DNA of 64,000 bases from Blastomonas fulva (GCF_003431825.1 NZ_CP020084.1:62001-126000), one strand, 5' to 3'; shown: positions 26,534-35,416, counted from the stretch's first letter. Notes: generated from the sequence alone by a model not told the origin. Translations and numbers: made by a program.

Positions 26534-27187
26534 ATGCCCGAGAACGTCTCAATGATCGGCTACACCCGCGTATCCAAGGCCGATGGCAGTCAGGTCCATC
26601 ACCTGCAGCACGATGCGCTGATCGCTGAAGGCGTTGATCCCAAGCGGATCTATCAGGACAGCATCTCGGGTGCCCGCGACAGCAGGCCGGGGCTGGATGC
26701 ATGCCTCGCCGCATTGGCGCCCGGGGACACGCTGGTGATCTGGAAGCTCGACCGGCTCGGCCGCAGCCTTTGCCATCTGGTCAACACCGTCGGGGAGCTG
26801 ACCGCCCGCGGCATCGGTCTCAAAGTCCTCACCGGAGAGGGGGCGATGATCGACACCACCACAGCCAGCAGCCGCCTCATGTTCGGGATAGGCGCCGCGC
26901 TCGCCGAATTCGAGCGCGAGCTGATTGTCGAGCGTACGAGGGCTGGCATCGCCTCGGCACAGGCAAGGGGCAAGCACTGCGGCCGCCCACACGAGCTTAG
27001 CCCAAAGAAGATCCGCCTGCTCCAGAGGGCCATGCGCAAGCGCGAGAAAGTCGTCGTCGATTTCGTCGCAGAGTACGGCATCTCGAAGGCAACTGCGTAC
27101 CGCTATGTCAGCCCGGACGGTGAGCTTCGTGCCTCAGCCAAGCGCGTGCTGGAGTTGCAGGCGGAGGGGCAGGGGAAGCGATCGTAG
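26534..27187 (+). CDS. Serine recombinase, Tn3-type resolvase family
   Basis: A 217-residue small serine recombinase: catalytic domain with the YTRVSKADGSQ motif (probable nucleophile S14), GDTLVIWKLDRLGRS, the AEFERELIVERTRAGIASA hinge helix, then a C-terminal helix-turn-helix (YGISKATAYRYV). Such enzymes resolve cointegrates and multimers or invert DNA at short sites. Preceded by a strong ribosome-binding site and a dyad 200 bp upstream. No transposase is adjacent. Confidence 0.9.
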   Translation: MPENVSMIGYTRVSKADGSQVHHLQHDALIAEGVDPKRIYQDSISGARDSRPGLDACLAALAPGDTLVIWKLDRLGRSLCHLVNTVGELTARGIGLKVLTGEGAMIDTTTASSRLMFGIGAALAEFERELIVERTRAGIASAQARGKHCGRPHELSPKKIRLLQRAMRKREKVVVDFVAEYGISKATAYRYVSPDGELRASAKRVLELQAEGQGKRS

Positions 27188-27509
27188 GTAAAGTTGGACT
27201 GTTGACGGGTCTGGATGACAGACTTTGGGATCTAGCTACCGTTCGCGGTGCTGATTCAAATGCTGAGCTCACGTGGCACTGGAATTGCCTCGACCGACCG
27301 GTCATCTGCGACCGGTCTGCCTAGAGTGCTATGTTCGTATGCCCTTCTGCCGATGTGCAGTTTACCCGGCTGTCCTGATTCATCGGACGCGGGCGACCTG
27401 TCAGAACCGGACACTGGCGTCTATGCGCGATCGGACATAGAAGTCCGGTCGGCATCCGTTGCAAGTAGCCGAACATCGACGCATATTGTGCTCAACGAGG
27501 TAACGCAAC
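27188..27509. other. Non-coding region before the winged-helix gene
   Basis: 322 bp without a credible gene; the 110-codon frame at 27248 has no family-like features. Two copies of the palindrome GACCGGTC (27296-27303 and 27310-27317) lie 14 bp apart and might be operator sites. Confidence 0.45.
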
Positions 27510-28007
27510 ATGGTCAAAATCGTTTCATCTATCAAGCCCACGAAGGTCGTGCCGATCAAACCAAAGGCGGACACGCGTAAGGCATCGGAGAAGAAATACG
27601 GCAAGCCGGTCATGGACCTCGGCTTCTGTATTGTGCCGTCGCTGCTCATGCAGGCGCAGGCACGGCTTGGCATCAACCCGGTGCAGTTCAATATCATCAT
27701 GCACCTGGCCGACATTTGGTGGGACGTCGCGCAGCGGCCTTGGCCGAAAAAGCAGCTGCTGGCTGAGCGCATGGGCATGAGCGAGCGGCAGGTGCAGCGG
27801 CAGATCGCTGAGCTGGAAAGTGCGGGCCTTGTTCAGCGCATCGAGCGCACCCGGCCTGGGCGCGGCAAGACCAGCAACGAATACGACCTCTCTGGTCTGG
27901 TGAAGCGTTTGAAGGAGCTGGAGCCTGAATTCACCGAGATGAAGCAGGAGAACCAGAAGCGCCGTAAGGCGGTTGCCCTGCCCAAGCATCGCCGGGCATC
28001 GACGTAA
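27510..28007 (+). CDS. Winged-helix DNA-binding protein
   Basis: A 165-residue basic protein. Residues about 50-120 form a winged helix: FNIIMHLADIWWDV, then LLAERMGMSERQVQRQIAELESAGLV with a clear recognition helix, then a wing RIERTRPGRGKTSNEYDL. The C-terminus is a charged helix. It resembles helix-turn-helix proteins common on proteobacterial mobile elements, sometimes linked to replication. Regulator or replication role not decided. Confidence 0.7.
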   Translation: MVKIVSSIKPTKVVPIKPKADTRKASEKKYGKPVMDLGFCIVPSLLMQAQARLGINPVQFNIIMHLADIWWDVAQRPWPKKQLLAERMGMSERQVQRQIAELESAGLVQRIERTRPGRGKTSNEYDLSGLVKRLKELEPEFTEMKQENQKRRKAVALPKHRRAST

Positions 28008-28045
28008 GGTTTGAGGGCTGCGGTCCACCGCAGCCTGTTAGGGCG

Positions 28046-28114
28046 TAGGACGTGGCGCTTCGGCCAGAAGCATCGGCCCCTTCCATAAGGGCAGGATGAC
28101 GCCGCCACGTCCTA
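28046..28114. repeat. 12-bp inverted repeat (45-bp centre)
   Basis: TAGGACGTGGCG at 28046-28057 and its exact complement CGCCACGTCCTA at 28103-28114. It lies between the winged-helix gene and the TIR-associated pair, so it could form a large stem-loop, a bipartite protein site or the ends of a small mobile piece. No U-tract, so not a simple terminator. Confidence 0.65.
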
Positions 28115-28263
28115 TGTCCGACTATGTAGCGCTGTGCGCGGGATTTGCGAGGTTTTCCTGCAACAGCAATCTATCCACGATCCCGCCTCGCAGGGGTCCC
28201 CTGACATATCCGTTCGTCCGGCCATGGGCGTAGGATACTGCAGGCTCATCCAAGGAGCACCCC

Positions 28264-28551
28264 ATGGTTAAGATCACTGGTCTCGACAAATTTACCCGCA
28301 CGCTCGACGATGCCCAGAAAGCCTTCGCCGAGATCGACGGCGAACTAGGTGCCGTCAATTTCAAACCCAACGATCCGGGCAGCATAGAGGCGGCCATCGC
28401 CCAGATGGAAGCCATGATCGACGAGCGCCTCGGAGACTACGCTTCCAATCCCATTGTCGTGCAGATGATGGAAGGTATGAAGGAGCGTTATCGCGACGCG
28501 ATTATTGAACGTGCCGCGCAGGCCCGTATGGAGGGCGATAGCGACCAATGA
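28264..28551 (+). CDS. Small protein preceding the TIR-like effector
   Basis: A 95-residue, acidic, helical protein with a good AAGGAG ribosome-binding site. It begins VKITGLDKFTRTLDDAQKAF and has an amphipathic helix AIAQMEAMIDERL. It overlaps the TIR-like gene by 4 bp, so the pair is translationally coupled. Function unknown; a partner or inhibitor of the TIR protein is a reasonable guess from the coupling alone. Confidence 0.7.
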   Translation: MVKITGLDKFTRTLDDAQKAFAEIDGELGAVNFKPNDPGSIEAAIAQMEAMIDERLGDYASNPIVVQMMEGMKERYRDAIIERAAQARMEGDSDQ

Positions 28552-29450
28552 GCACCGGTCCCGACCTGTTTGAACAAATCAATAATGCGGTTCTCGATCT
28601 TCAGGGTGCCCAGTATCAGAGCTACGACCGTCCGCTGAAGACGCTGGCGCGTTTGCTGAAGAGCCCGGAGTTGGTGCCTTATAACGAGCAGTTGACCGTC
28701 GGACTGGACCTCGACGCATTCCTCGATGAAAATGCACCGCGTGGCGGCAGGGTTGGCGGTGACAAGCTGGCTTGGCCGTTGGAACCTGAGAAAGTGCTGG
28801 GCCTGACCCTGCTGCTCATCGAGCGATTTGCAGAAAAGCCGCACGACATGGCGAGTTTCGGGCACACCTTTTATAATACGGGCCGCAAGATCATCGGCGA
28901 TGTACGCGCCGTTACGTCCCAAGTCATCATTCCCTTCGTCCGAGATTATAAGGCCTATGTCATGAGTCACGGCAGCTCTGCCCCGGCGCTGGCGCTCCCT
29001 TCGTCACACAACAACAAAGTGTTTATCGTCCACGGCCATGACGGCGAGGCGCGCGAGACGGTTGCGCGCTATTTGGAGAAAATCGGGTTCGCCCCGATCA
29101 TCCTGCATGAGCAGGCCAATCGCGGCCGCACCGTGATCGAGAAGGTGGAGGCCAATAGCGATGTCGGATTTGCCGTCGTTCTGCTGACCCCGGACGATGA
29201 GGGCTGCAAGAAGGGAGAGACCCCGGAACCCCGCGCCAGGCAGAACGTCCTTCTTGAGCTGGGCTATTTTATCGGCAAGCTGGGCCGCGACCGCGTGTGT
29301 GCCTTCCAGCGTGGCAAGGTCAATATCCCCAGTGACTTCGCCGGAGTGGTTTGGACCGTCATGGATGAAAGCAATGGCTGGAAGCAGGAGCTGGCGCGCG
29401 AACTTTCGGCTGCCGGTTACACGATCGACTGGAATACGGTCATGAAGTGA
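28548..29450 (+). CDS. TIR-like nucleotide-binding protein (PF10137-type)
   Basis: A 300-residue protein with an N-terminal helical sensor-like half and a C-terminal TIR-like domain (about 157-290). Motifs: KVFIVHGHDGEARETVARYL (157-176), IILHEQANRGRTVIEKVE (184-201), FAVVLLTPDDEG and RQNVLLELGYFIGKLGRD, where E237 is the likely catalytic glutamate. Related domains act as NAD-degrading or signalling effectors in antiphage systems (for example Cap12/TIR-STING). The defence role here is inferred from the family and neighbourhood. No cyclase gene is nearby. Confidence 0.85.
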   Translation: MSTGPDLFEQINNAVLDLQGAQYQSYDRPLKTLARLLKSPELVPYNEQLTVGLDLDAFLDENAPRGGRVGGDKLAWPLEPEKVLGLTLLLIERFAEKPHDMASFGHTFYNTGRKIIGDVRAVTSQVIIPFVRDYKAYVMSHGSSAPALALPSSHNNKVFIVHGHDGEARETVARYLEKIGFAPIILHEQANRGRTVIEKVEANSDVGFAVVLLTPDDEGCKKGETPEPRARQNVLLELGYFIGKLGRDRVCAFQRGKVNIPSDFAGVVWTVMDESNGWKQELARELSAAGYTIDWNTVMK

Positions 29451-29582
29451 CCAAATGTCTGGCCGTTCACGTGCGCGTTGGATTGCCAACTTCCTGAGAG
29501 CAACCTGCGGAAGTTGGCGAACCCTCGTCTCTTGGCCAGTGACCAAAATTGGGGCGCAAAGCTGACATCGGCCTTGGGCCTG

Positions 29583-30692
29583 TTACGCCGCTTCCGACAC
29601 TTCCAGGAATAGCCGGACCAGCTCAGTATTAATGTAGTAGTTGTGCTTGCCGGCGCGCTGCTTCACCACGAACCCCTGCTCTGCCAGTGCATCGAGGTAC
29701 TTGGCGGCGGTCTGTCGGGCCCTCAGACCAAGATCCCGCTGGACGTACTCGATGCGTGTGTAGGGGTGCCGGAAGAGGTTGTTGAGCAGCTCCTGACTGT
29801 AAAGCCGCGGTAGCTCGGCACGCATCCTGTGTTTGGCCCTGGCCATTTGGTCGCGGATCCCTTCCACGATGCGGAGCGTGGTGGCCGCCGTCTCGGCGAC
29901 GCCCTCGAGCATATAGATCACCCAAGCCTCCCATGCCTCCTGCGCCCCGGCGCTGTCACGCACAGCCTGAAGCAGGCGGTAATAGTCGGCTTTGTGCCGG
30001 GTGACGTGACGGGAAAGGTAGAGGACAGGGATGTCGAGCAGACCAGTGCGCGTCAGGTATAGGACGTTCAGGATGCGGCCAATGCGCCCGTTCCCGTCGG
30101 GGAAGGGGTGTATGCTTTCGAACTGATGATGGATCAGCGCCATCTTGATCAGGGGATCGAGGTCGCTCACGGTATCGTCGTTCACAAAACGCTCGAGCGC
30201 GGTCATTTGCTCGACGATGTCCCGCGCATCTTGTGGCGGAACATAAACGATTGCCCCGGTTCGGTCATGTTTCAGGGCAGTGCCGGGCGTCACCCGAAAC
30301 CCGTCGTCGCGCCCCTTCAGCAGTCTGAACATATCGATGAGAACGGAATTAGGGATCAGGCCCCCGGTCTCCAGAATTCGGGCATAGCCGAGCCGGAGGG
30401 CATCGCGGTAGAGCGCCACTTCCTTCGAGGCAGGTGATTGCGGGTCATCAGGAAAGAGGTCGGCCTGAAAAAGCTCGTCCTGGGTGGTGACGATGTTTTC
30501 GACTTCGGACGATGCCTTCGCTTCCTGAAGGGCAAGCGTGTCGATGAGGATCCCCTGATTGGGGATTGTGCGCGCCTGCCCCTTGAGGTCGGCAAGAGCC
30601 CGACTTGCGGCATTGAGTGCCTTGAGGATGGGCACGGTTTCGAGGTCGACGCCCGGAGGAAGTGGTGGGATGATGTAGGTCGGCGCTAACAT
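29583..30692 (-). CDS. Fic-family AMP-transferase, class II, with winged helix
   Basis: A 369-residue Fic protein. The active motif is HPFPDGNGRIGR (H195-R206). An inhibitory motif of the S-x3-E-N type lies at S61-N66 (SSEVEN), so it is class II, self-inhibited. The C-terminus (about 300-369) is a winged helix (YVQRDLGLRARQTAAKYL then EQGFVVKQR), as in many free-standing Fic proteins that transfer AMP to targets and may regulate themselves. Its promoter carries an inverted repeat over the -10 box. Confidence 0.92.
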   Translation of the reverse strand: MLAPTYIIPPLPPGVDLETVPILKALNAASRALADLKGQARTIPNQGILIDTLALQEAKASSEVENIVTTQDELFQADLFPDDPQSPASKEVALYRDALRLGYARILETGGLIPNSVLIDMFRLLKGRDDGFRVTPGTALKHDRTGAIVYVPPQDARDIVEQMTALERFVNDDTVSDLDPLIKMALIHHQFESIHPFPDGNGRIGRILNVLYLTRTGLLDIPVLYLSRHVTRHKADYYRLLQAVRDSAGAQEAWEAWVIYMLEGVAETAATTLRIVEGIRDQMARAKHRMRAELPRLYSQELLNNLFRHPYTRIEYVQRDLGLRARQTAAKYLDALAEQGFVVKQRAGKHNYYINTELVRLFLEVSEAA

Positions 30693-30703
30693 GACACTCG
30701 CAA

Positions 30704-30735
30704 CGTGTTAAAGAAATCGCGATTATCCTAACACG
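30704..30735. promoter_or_regulatory. Operator-like inverted repeat in the fic promoter
   Basis: CGTGTTA at 30704-30710 and TAACACG at 30729-30735, perfect 7-bp arms with an 18-bp centre. It covers the -10 box of the minus-strand promoter and lies 12 bp before the fic start. The Fic winged helix is a natural candidate to bind it. Confidence 0.6.
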
Positions 30736-30753
30736 ACAATGTGCACATGTCAG
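30725..30753 (-). promoter_or_regulatory. Promoter of the fic gene
   Basis: Minus strand: CTGACA (30753-30748), 17-bp spacer, TAGGAT (30730-30725). About 33 bp from the -10 box to the ATG at 30692. Confidence 0.5.
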
Positions 30754-30898
30754 CGTTCTGCCAATCGCGCTTACCCGAAATATACGCCCACCCCCACTCC
30801 GCGACGCCAGCGCAGCAGTTAGCGCCCGCCGAAGCGAGTGTTCTGAGACGTGAAGCGGGCCCCCTCCTTGCCCCACGTCCAAATCGTAGGATATGCTC

Positions 30899-31942
30899 CT
30901 AGGTGTCCAGGAAGTCCCATTCGCTGCCGGTGACCCAGCGCAATGCGCTCAGCTTGCCGTTGAGCATTCCCCATTCGAAATCGTCCCAAGGCCCGAGGTT
31001 TTCTTCGCCAATCTCCTTCCTGGCCTGTTCACCGGCGGCGAGGGCTGCCTCCAAAGTGCCACGCGTAATCTGGTCCTGACGGTAATGGCCCTTCTCGGTC
31101 TTGCCCAACTCGTCCACGATCTCGATCTCGCCACTCTCCACGCGACACATTAGATTGAGATGGCGGTTGTACCAGACTTGGCGGAAAAGGAGGTGCTCCG
31201 CCTCCAATATCTCGCTCAAGCTGCGTGGCTTTTCCTCATACTCAAACTCCCACTTCAGGTCTTCCATCCAATCGGGAGCATAAGCGTTTAGCACCTCCCC
31301 GAGAGCGAGGGCATATGTGGAACCGTCTGCCGCAAATAGCTCGGCAATATCGGGATGTGGCGCTCGCTGATCGGCGTTCATGTCCGAGAAGTCGTGCTTA
31401 TTGTGGGTCACGAAGGCAAGGTGATCGTCGTCGCCCTTGCCAACCAGCATGTCGCGGTAGATTTCCAACAAGACCGCATCTGCCATACTGTTCTTGTTTT
31501 TGTGAAAAGGGCAGAGCTTGTCGATTGCGCGCTGCGCGGCCCTGATTTTCACGTCATCCGAAGTCTGAACAATTGCCCCGTCGGTCAGCAGCTTCTCAAT
31601 GCGATCGATGTTGAAATTGGCATATTCTCCTTGTTTGCTGATGCGGTAATCCATGTCGCTCAACTGCCTCAACAAGGTGTCGCGGCCTTCCTCTCCGCCG
31701 TGATCGCGAATGGCGTCGCTGACCCGCTTGAAGACCGCGCTGATGCTTTGGCTGGCTTCTTTGACCAAGCGGCCCTTGTTACGCTCGAACTCGTCCAGCG
31801 TCTGTTGAGGAACGACTAGTTCGACGTCGCCATCGCGGATCAGGTCGACGAGCACGTCTAGAGTTTTCAGGTGGCGATAATCCTTGGCAATGTCGAGCCA
31901 CACGCAGGTATCGATCAGAATTCTCAGCATGACGCCTCCCAA
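30899..31942 (-). CDS. PIN-domain protein (DUF4935-like)
   Basis: A 347-residue protein. The N-terminal PIN domain shows ILIDTCVWLD at the start, TLDEFERNK, NSMADAVLLE and FVTHNKHDF, which supply the acidic residues of a metal-dependent RNase. The C-terminal 150 residues are of unknown type and acidic. The length fits DUF4935-type PIN proteins of defence regions rather than VapC (about 130). No antitoxin gene is adjacent. Starting at the second ATG (MLRILID) would be equally sensible. Confidence 0.8.
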   Translation of the reverse strand: MGGVMLRILIDTCVWLDIAKDYRHLKTLDVLVDLIRDGDVELVVPQQTLDEFERNKGRLVKEASQSISAVFKRVSDAIRDHGGEEGRDTLLRQLSDMDYRISKQGEYANFNIDRIEKLLTDGAIVQTSDDVKIRAAQRAIDKLCPFHKNKNSMADAVLLEIYRDMLVGKGDDDHLAFVTHNKHDFSDMNADQRAPHPDIAELFAADGSTYALALGEVLNAYAPDWMEDLKWEFEYEEKPRSLSEILEAEHLLFRQVWYNRHLNLMCRVESGEIEIVDELGKTEKGHYRQDQITRGTLEAALAAGEQARKEIGEENLGPWDDFEWGMLNGKLSALRWVTGSEWDFLDT

Positions 31943-32002
31943 ACTGCTTGTTATGGTAGGCGCAGAAGTTGGCGCGAAAAACCGGATTTAGGACTGGCCT
32001 AG

Positions 32003-32818
32003 TTAATCGGACTGAACAGGCCTCTGGGATACGCGGCATTCGCGTCTTCTATCAGCCAATGCATCGAGCTGCCGGAAAAGGTTCTCGCCTATTTCTACTA
32101 CCGTGGCGATGTCGCAGATCAGCTGGGCATGGAAGCGCACCGGCTGCGCCGCTTCACCGTAGGAATGCATTATGTGCGGTTCGAAGGAGCCAAGCTGGTC
32201 TTGCATGCCTCCTAGTTCATCGAAACGGATCCAGTCGCCTTGTGCAGCGGCTTCGCCGCGTTGAGCTTCGATAGCAGCGAAGCTGTGTTGATCGGCGGTG
32301 CCAAGTTGCCTTGGCGGAATATATAGGGGGATGCGGTGTGCAAGCGCATGCCTATAGTTCTCAAGATAAGCAAACCATTGTTGATGCTCGGCAAGGTAGG
32401 CCTGAAGGTCCGCCGGTAAAGACATCCAGACAATCTCGTTGTCCGGCTTTAGCCCAATCCGACTCGGTGCAAGCGGGCGTTTGCGCTTATCTCTGATATC
32501 CCATTCGGCACACCAAATGTGAGCCAAGTTGTCGATCGCGCCGTACACGTTGATTACGAACGTGTGGATGAATGCCGTAGAGTCCATTAGCGATACGCGT
32601 GATGGGGATGCCTCGTCCGGTGGGATGCTTTCGAAAACACGGTCGATGCAGTGTTCAAGCATATTGAGCCGTCTGCTCAGGCCATGCACGCCGAACTCTC
32701 TGGCACGCTGGCTGCTATACGGGCGGCTTATGGTGGCCGCAGTTAGATCGCGGCACCTATCCGTCCATTTCTGGCTTTCGGCCAAAAGCCCAGCAATCTC
32801 GTCAGGTGTGTAGGGCAC
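32003..32818 (-). CDS. HEPN-like protein of unknown function
   Basis: A 271-residue helical protein. The stretch ENYRHALAHRIPLYIPP contains an R-x4-H motif (R156, H161), the signature of HEPN RNases. The rest has a conserved-looking FVINVYGAIDNLAHIWC helix. No signal or membrane part. It could be a free-standing RNA-cutting toxin or an accessory; the assignment is by motif only. Confidence 0.6.
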   Translation of the reverse strand: MPYTPDEIAGLLAESQKWTDRCRDLTAATISRPYSSQRAREFGVHGLSRRLNMLEHCIDRVFESIPPDEASPSRVSLMDSTAFIHTFVINVYGAIDNLAHIWCAEWDIRDKRKRPLAPSRIGLKPDNEIVWMSLPADLQAYLAEHQQWFAYLENYRHALAHRIPLYIPPRQLGTADQHSFAAIEAQRGEAAAQGDWIRFDELGGMQDQLGSFEPHIMHSYGEAAQPVRFHAQLICDIATVVEIGENLFRQLDALADRRRECRVSQRPVQSD

Positions 32819-33021
32819 GGGATCCTTTCGCTGGCTAGTGGGATAACGATCTTTGTTACAGCCATGTTCGTTGCAAGCGCTGTGGATATCGAGCGTTCTC
32901 GTTCGTTAACGCGGCAATTTCGTTTTCCAACAAGGTCGTAATTCGGCTGCGGCGGATGGAAAACCGATATGGTCCGGATCAAGTCGATCTGACGTGAGCC
33001 CCAGCTTTCCCCCAGCTGGGA

Positions 33022-33933
33022 TTAGAGCCGAGCGGTTGTTTTGCGCATCAGCGCGGTTGAAGCAATGGGCTGCATAGCGGAGCCCGTAGGGCGTAGCGAA
33101 GCAGGCCATTGCTTATCCAGTTTGGCGGCGAACGCCGCCGGGGTTGCATAGCCAAGGGACGAGTGCGGTCTCTCCCGGTTGTAATCCTCGACCCAGGCAG
33201 CGATCTCGACCCGGGCGTGGGCGAGGCTCATGAACAGGGTCTCGTTCAGCAGCTCATCGCGCATGCGGCCGTTGAAGCTCTCGACGTAGCCGTTCTGCAT
33301 CGGCTTGCCCGGCGCGATGTAATGCCACTCGACCCCGATCTGCGCTACCCAAGCGAGCACGGCATTGCTGGTGAGCTCGGTGCCATTATCGCTGACGATC
33401 ATGCCGGGCTTGCCCCGCTGGGCGATCAGCCGGGTCAGCTCGCGCACGACGCGGTGTCCGGAGATCGAGGTATCCGGCACAGCCGCCAGGCACTCCCTGG
33501 TCACGTCGTCGACCACATTGAGGACGCGGAACCGTCTGCCAGAAGCCATCTGGTCATGGACGAAGTCCAAGCTCCAGCGCTGGTTCGGTAGCGCCAGCAC
33601 CGGAGCCGGTGCCCTGGTCCCGACAGCACGCTTGCGGCTGCGCCGCCGCCTCACCGCCAGACCTTCCTCACGATACAGCCGCTGGGTCTTCTTGCGGTTG
33701 ATCATCACACCCTCCCGGCGCAGCAGGATATGCAGGCGGCGGTAGCCGAACCGGCGTCGCTGGTTGGCTAGCCCGCGCAGCTTCTCGCGCAGGGCACCGT
33801 CATCATCCCGGATGGAACGGTAGCGCACGCTCTTGCGATCAGCATCGATGACGCGGCACGCCCGCCGCTCGCTCATCCCATGGCACGCTTGGAGATGAGC
33901 GGCAGCTTCCCGCTTCGCGGCGGGCGTCACCAC
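33022..33933 (-). CDS. IS3-family transposase OrfB (DDE integrase domain)
   Basis: A 303-residue rve-type integrase: SLDFVHDQ with the first Asp, [13 protein letters not shown] with the second Asp, and [15 protein letters not shown] with the Glu. The N-terminus has the HTH_21 region. Read as a fusion with OrfA through a -1 frameshift at AAAAAAG (33934-33939 on the minus strand), since the GTG start has no separate ribosome-binding site. Confidence 0.92.
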   Translation of the reverse strand: MVTPAAKREAAAHLQACHGMSERRACRVIDADRKSVRYRSIRDDDGALREKLRGLANQRRRFGYRRLHILLRREGVMINRKKTQRLYREEGLAVRRRRSRKRAVGTRAPAPVLALPNQRWSLDFVHDQMASGRRFRVLNVVDDVTRECLAAVPDTSISGHRVVRELTRLIAQRGKPGMIVSDNGTELTSNAVLAWVAQIGVEWHYIAPGKPMQNGYVESFNGRMRDELLNETLFMSLAHARVEIAAWVEDYNRERPHSSLGYATPAAFAAKLDKQWPASLRPTGSAMQPIASTALMRKTTARL

Positions 33934-34193
33934 TTTTTTGAAAGCAAATCCTTCAGAGCCACGTTGTCCAGCATCGCATCGGCCAGCAGCCGCTTGAGCT
34001 TCGCGTTCTCGCTCTCGAGCTCCCGCAAACGCCGGGCCTCCGACACCTCCATCCCCCCATACTTGGCCTTCCAGTTGTAGATCGTCGCTTCCGACACACC
34101 GTGCCGCCGAGCAAGATCAGCGGTCTTCGCACCCGCCTCCGCCTCCTTCAGCACGCCAATGATCTGCTCTTCTGAAAACCTCATACGCTTCAT
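33927..34193 (-). CDS. IS3-family transposase OrfA (HTH and leucine zipper)
   Basis: An 88-residue protein: [16 protein letters not shown], then helix-turn-helix [17 protein letters not shown], then a leucine-zipper-like helix [20 protein letters not shown]. Ends in ...SKKW across the slippery A6G, overlapping OrfB by 7 bp. Binds the IS ends. Confidence 0.92.
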   Translation of the reverse strand: MKRMRFSEEQIIGVLKEAEAGAKTADLARRHGVSEATIYNWKAKYGGMEVSEARRLRELESENAKLKRLLADAMLDNVALKDLLSKKW

Positions 34194-34346
34194 CGTCTGT
34201 CCTTCCTTCAGGCCAGACTCTAATCGCTCGTGGAGGAAAATCAGGGGGTCACGTCAGATCAGTTTCCAGAACCAAATTGCTGCCATCGGGTAGTTGGCCG
34301 TGCCCGATTGGTGCTTGAGTGAGCCGATCAGATCGGGTTGATCGCA

Positions 34347-34739
34347 TCAAATCCCGCGAAGCCGTTCGCCCTTCGCGCCGATTTCATAGAACCCACTGGA
34401 AACGGACTCGGATATGCTGACCAATGTTGGCCAGAGCGTCAGAATGCGTGCGCACTGTCGCTCGGCGGACCACTTGGCAACCGCTGGAGCAGGGAAGAAA
34501 CCGACCAGCCCGGCCTGCGCAAAAAGGTGTCTGGATGGCCGCTTCTTGGCGATATTGCGGTCAGCTGTCAGTACGCACCACCGACCCTCTTTCCCGAGAA
34601 GCTCGATCCATTCTTCGTCCTTGAGGCTCCCAGTGCCAAATTTGTCCTTGATGTGGACAACGGTGTGAATGCCTTCGAAAAACGCACCCAGTCCCCGGCC
34701 AAGCCTTGGGGGCAGGTTGTTGTCTACCAGCAGCTTCAT
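34347..34739 (-). CDS. DUF5615-type PIN-like toxin candidate
   Basis: A 130-residue protein beginning MKLLVDNNLPPRLGRGL, with VVHIKDKFG and RWCVLTADRNIAKKR following: the DUF5615/Mut7-C-like PIN pattern. Overlaps the upstream DUF433-type gene by 4 bp, the usual order (antitoxin first). Probable RNase toxin of a toxin-antitoxin pair. Confidence 0.75.
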   Translation of the reverse strand: MKLLVDNNLPPRLGRGLGAFFEGIHTVVHIKDKFGTGSLKDEEWIELLGKEGRWCVLTADRNIAKKRPSRHLFAQAGLVGFFPAPAVAKWSAERQCARILTLWPTLVSISESVSSGFYEIGAKGERLRGI

Positions 34740-35416
34740 GCAGCCTTTCGTGCACCGAGACTTGCTTCGTACTCGAGGGCATCGCGGATGAGTTTCGGCT
34801 TGATGTCATAGACCTTGGCGGCCTGATCGACGGAGCCTTCTGCGGCCACGATCTCGGCGATCCGCGCGGTCGAGATTCCAGGGTCGGCTAGGATAGGTTG
34901 GCCAAAGGACCGTGCCGGGTCCGCCACGACAGTCTTCTTTCCGTGAAGCAGCCACCAGCGTTCGGCACCAGCTGGCCCGAAGTCCAAATCCTCAAGGCTG
35001 GGCTCGACGACCCGCTTGAAAACACCCTGGCTTTTCTTGAGATCGATGAACTCCGGTTCATCGATGTTCCGGGTTATCTCGAGAAAAATGGTTTTCCCAT
35101 CGGTCCGAAATTGCTGGGTTGAAAACGGCCGTTCGTCACCGACGATGACCCTCGCTCGCTCAATGCATTGGCGGATTGTGGTTAGCCCAATGCGGCGCTT
35201 TCGCAAGGCGTTGACGATGCGTGCTTCCACCAGATCCCGGAAACCGAGCAGCACACCGTCTTCATCAGGTTCGTATTGGGGTTGCCATAACGCCGGCTCG
35301 TCTTTGTTGTCGTGATGATAGCCGAGTAGCCAGCGACGCAGGGTAGCCTGACTCATCCCGACCATTCGGGATGCCTCAAGTGCCGTGTAGGCGCCGATGC
35401 CATATTCTCCTTCCAT
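34736..35416 (-). CDS. DUF433-type antitoxin with MerR-like N-terminus
   Basis: A 226-residue protein from the ATG at 35416 (the frame is open to 35503, but that extension looks spurious and AAGGAG-like spacing favours neither strongly). N-terminus: GAYTALEASRMVGMSQATLRRWLLGY, a MerR-like helix-turn-helix. C-terminus: GISTARIAEIVAAEGSVDQAAKVYDI then IRDALEYE, the DUF433 pattern. Coupled to the PIN-like toxin gene. It would bind both the toxin and its own promoter. Confidence 0.75.
   Translation of the reverse strand: MEGEYGIGAYTALEASRMVGMSQATLRRWLLGYHHDNKDEPALWQPQYEPDEDGVLLGFRDLVEARIVNALRKRRIGLTTIRQCIERARVIVGDERPFSTQQFRTDGKTIFLEITRNIDEPEFIDLKKSQGVFKRVVEPSLEDLDFGPAGAERWWLLHGKKTVVADPARSFGQPILADPGISTARIAEIVAAEGSVDQAAKVYDIKPKLIRDALEYEASLGARKAA

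Larger units (their letters stand above)
32990..34256 (-). mobile_element. IS3-family insertion sequence (IS407-group-like), complete
   Basis: About 1267 bp. Left end TGACGTGAGCCCC at 32990 and right end reading inward TGACGTGACCCCC from 34256 form imperfect terminal inverted repeats of about 25 bp. The 4-bp target GATC is duplicated at 32986-32989 and 34257-34260. It carries orfA and orfB on the minus strand with an A6G slippery site. It separates the HEPN-like gene from the DUF433/DUF5615 pair and breaks no recognisable gene. Confidence 0.9.

Noticed and set aside
26534..27187. Tn3-family transposon around the first resolvase
   Set aside because: No tnpA and no 38-bp terminal repeats seen on either side.
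27248..27580. 110-codon plus-strand frame before the winged-helix gene
   Set aside because: Low-complexity Ser-rich translation, overlaps the better gene at 27510 by 71 bp and has no ribosome-binding site.
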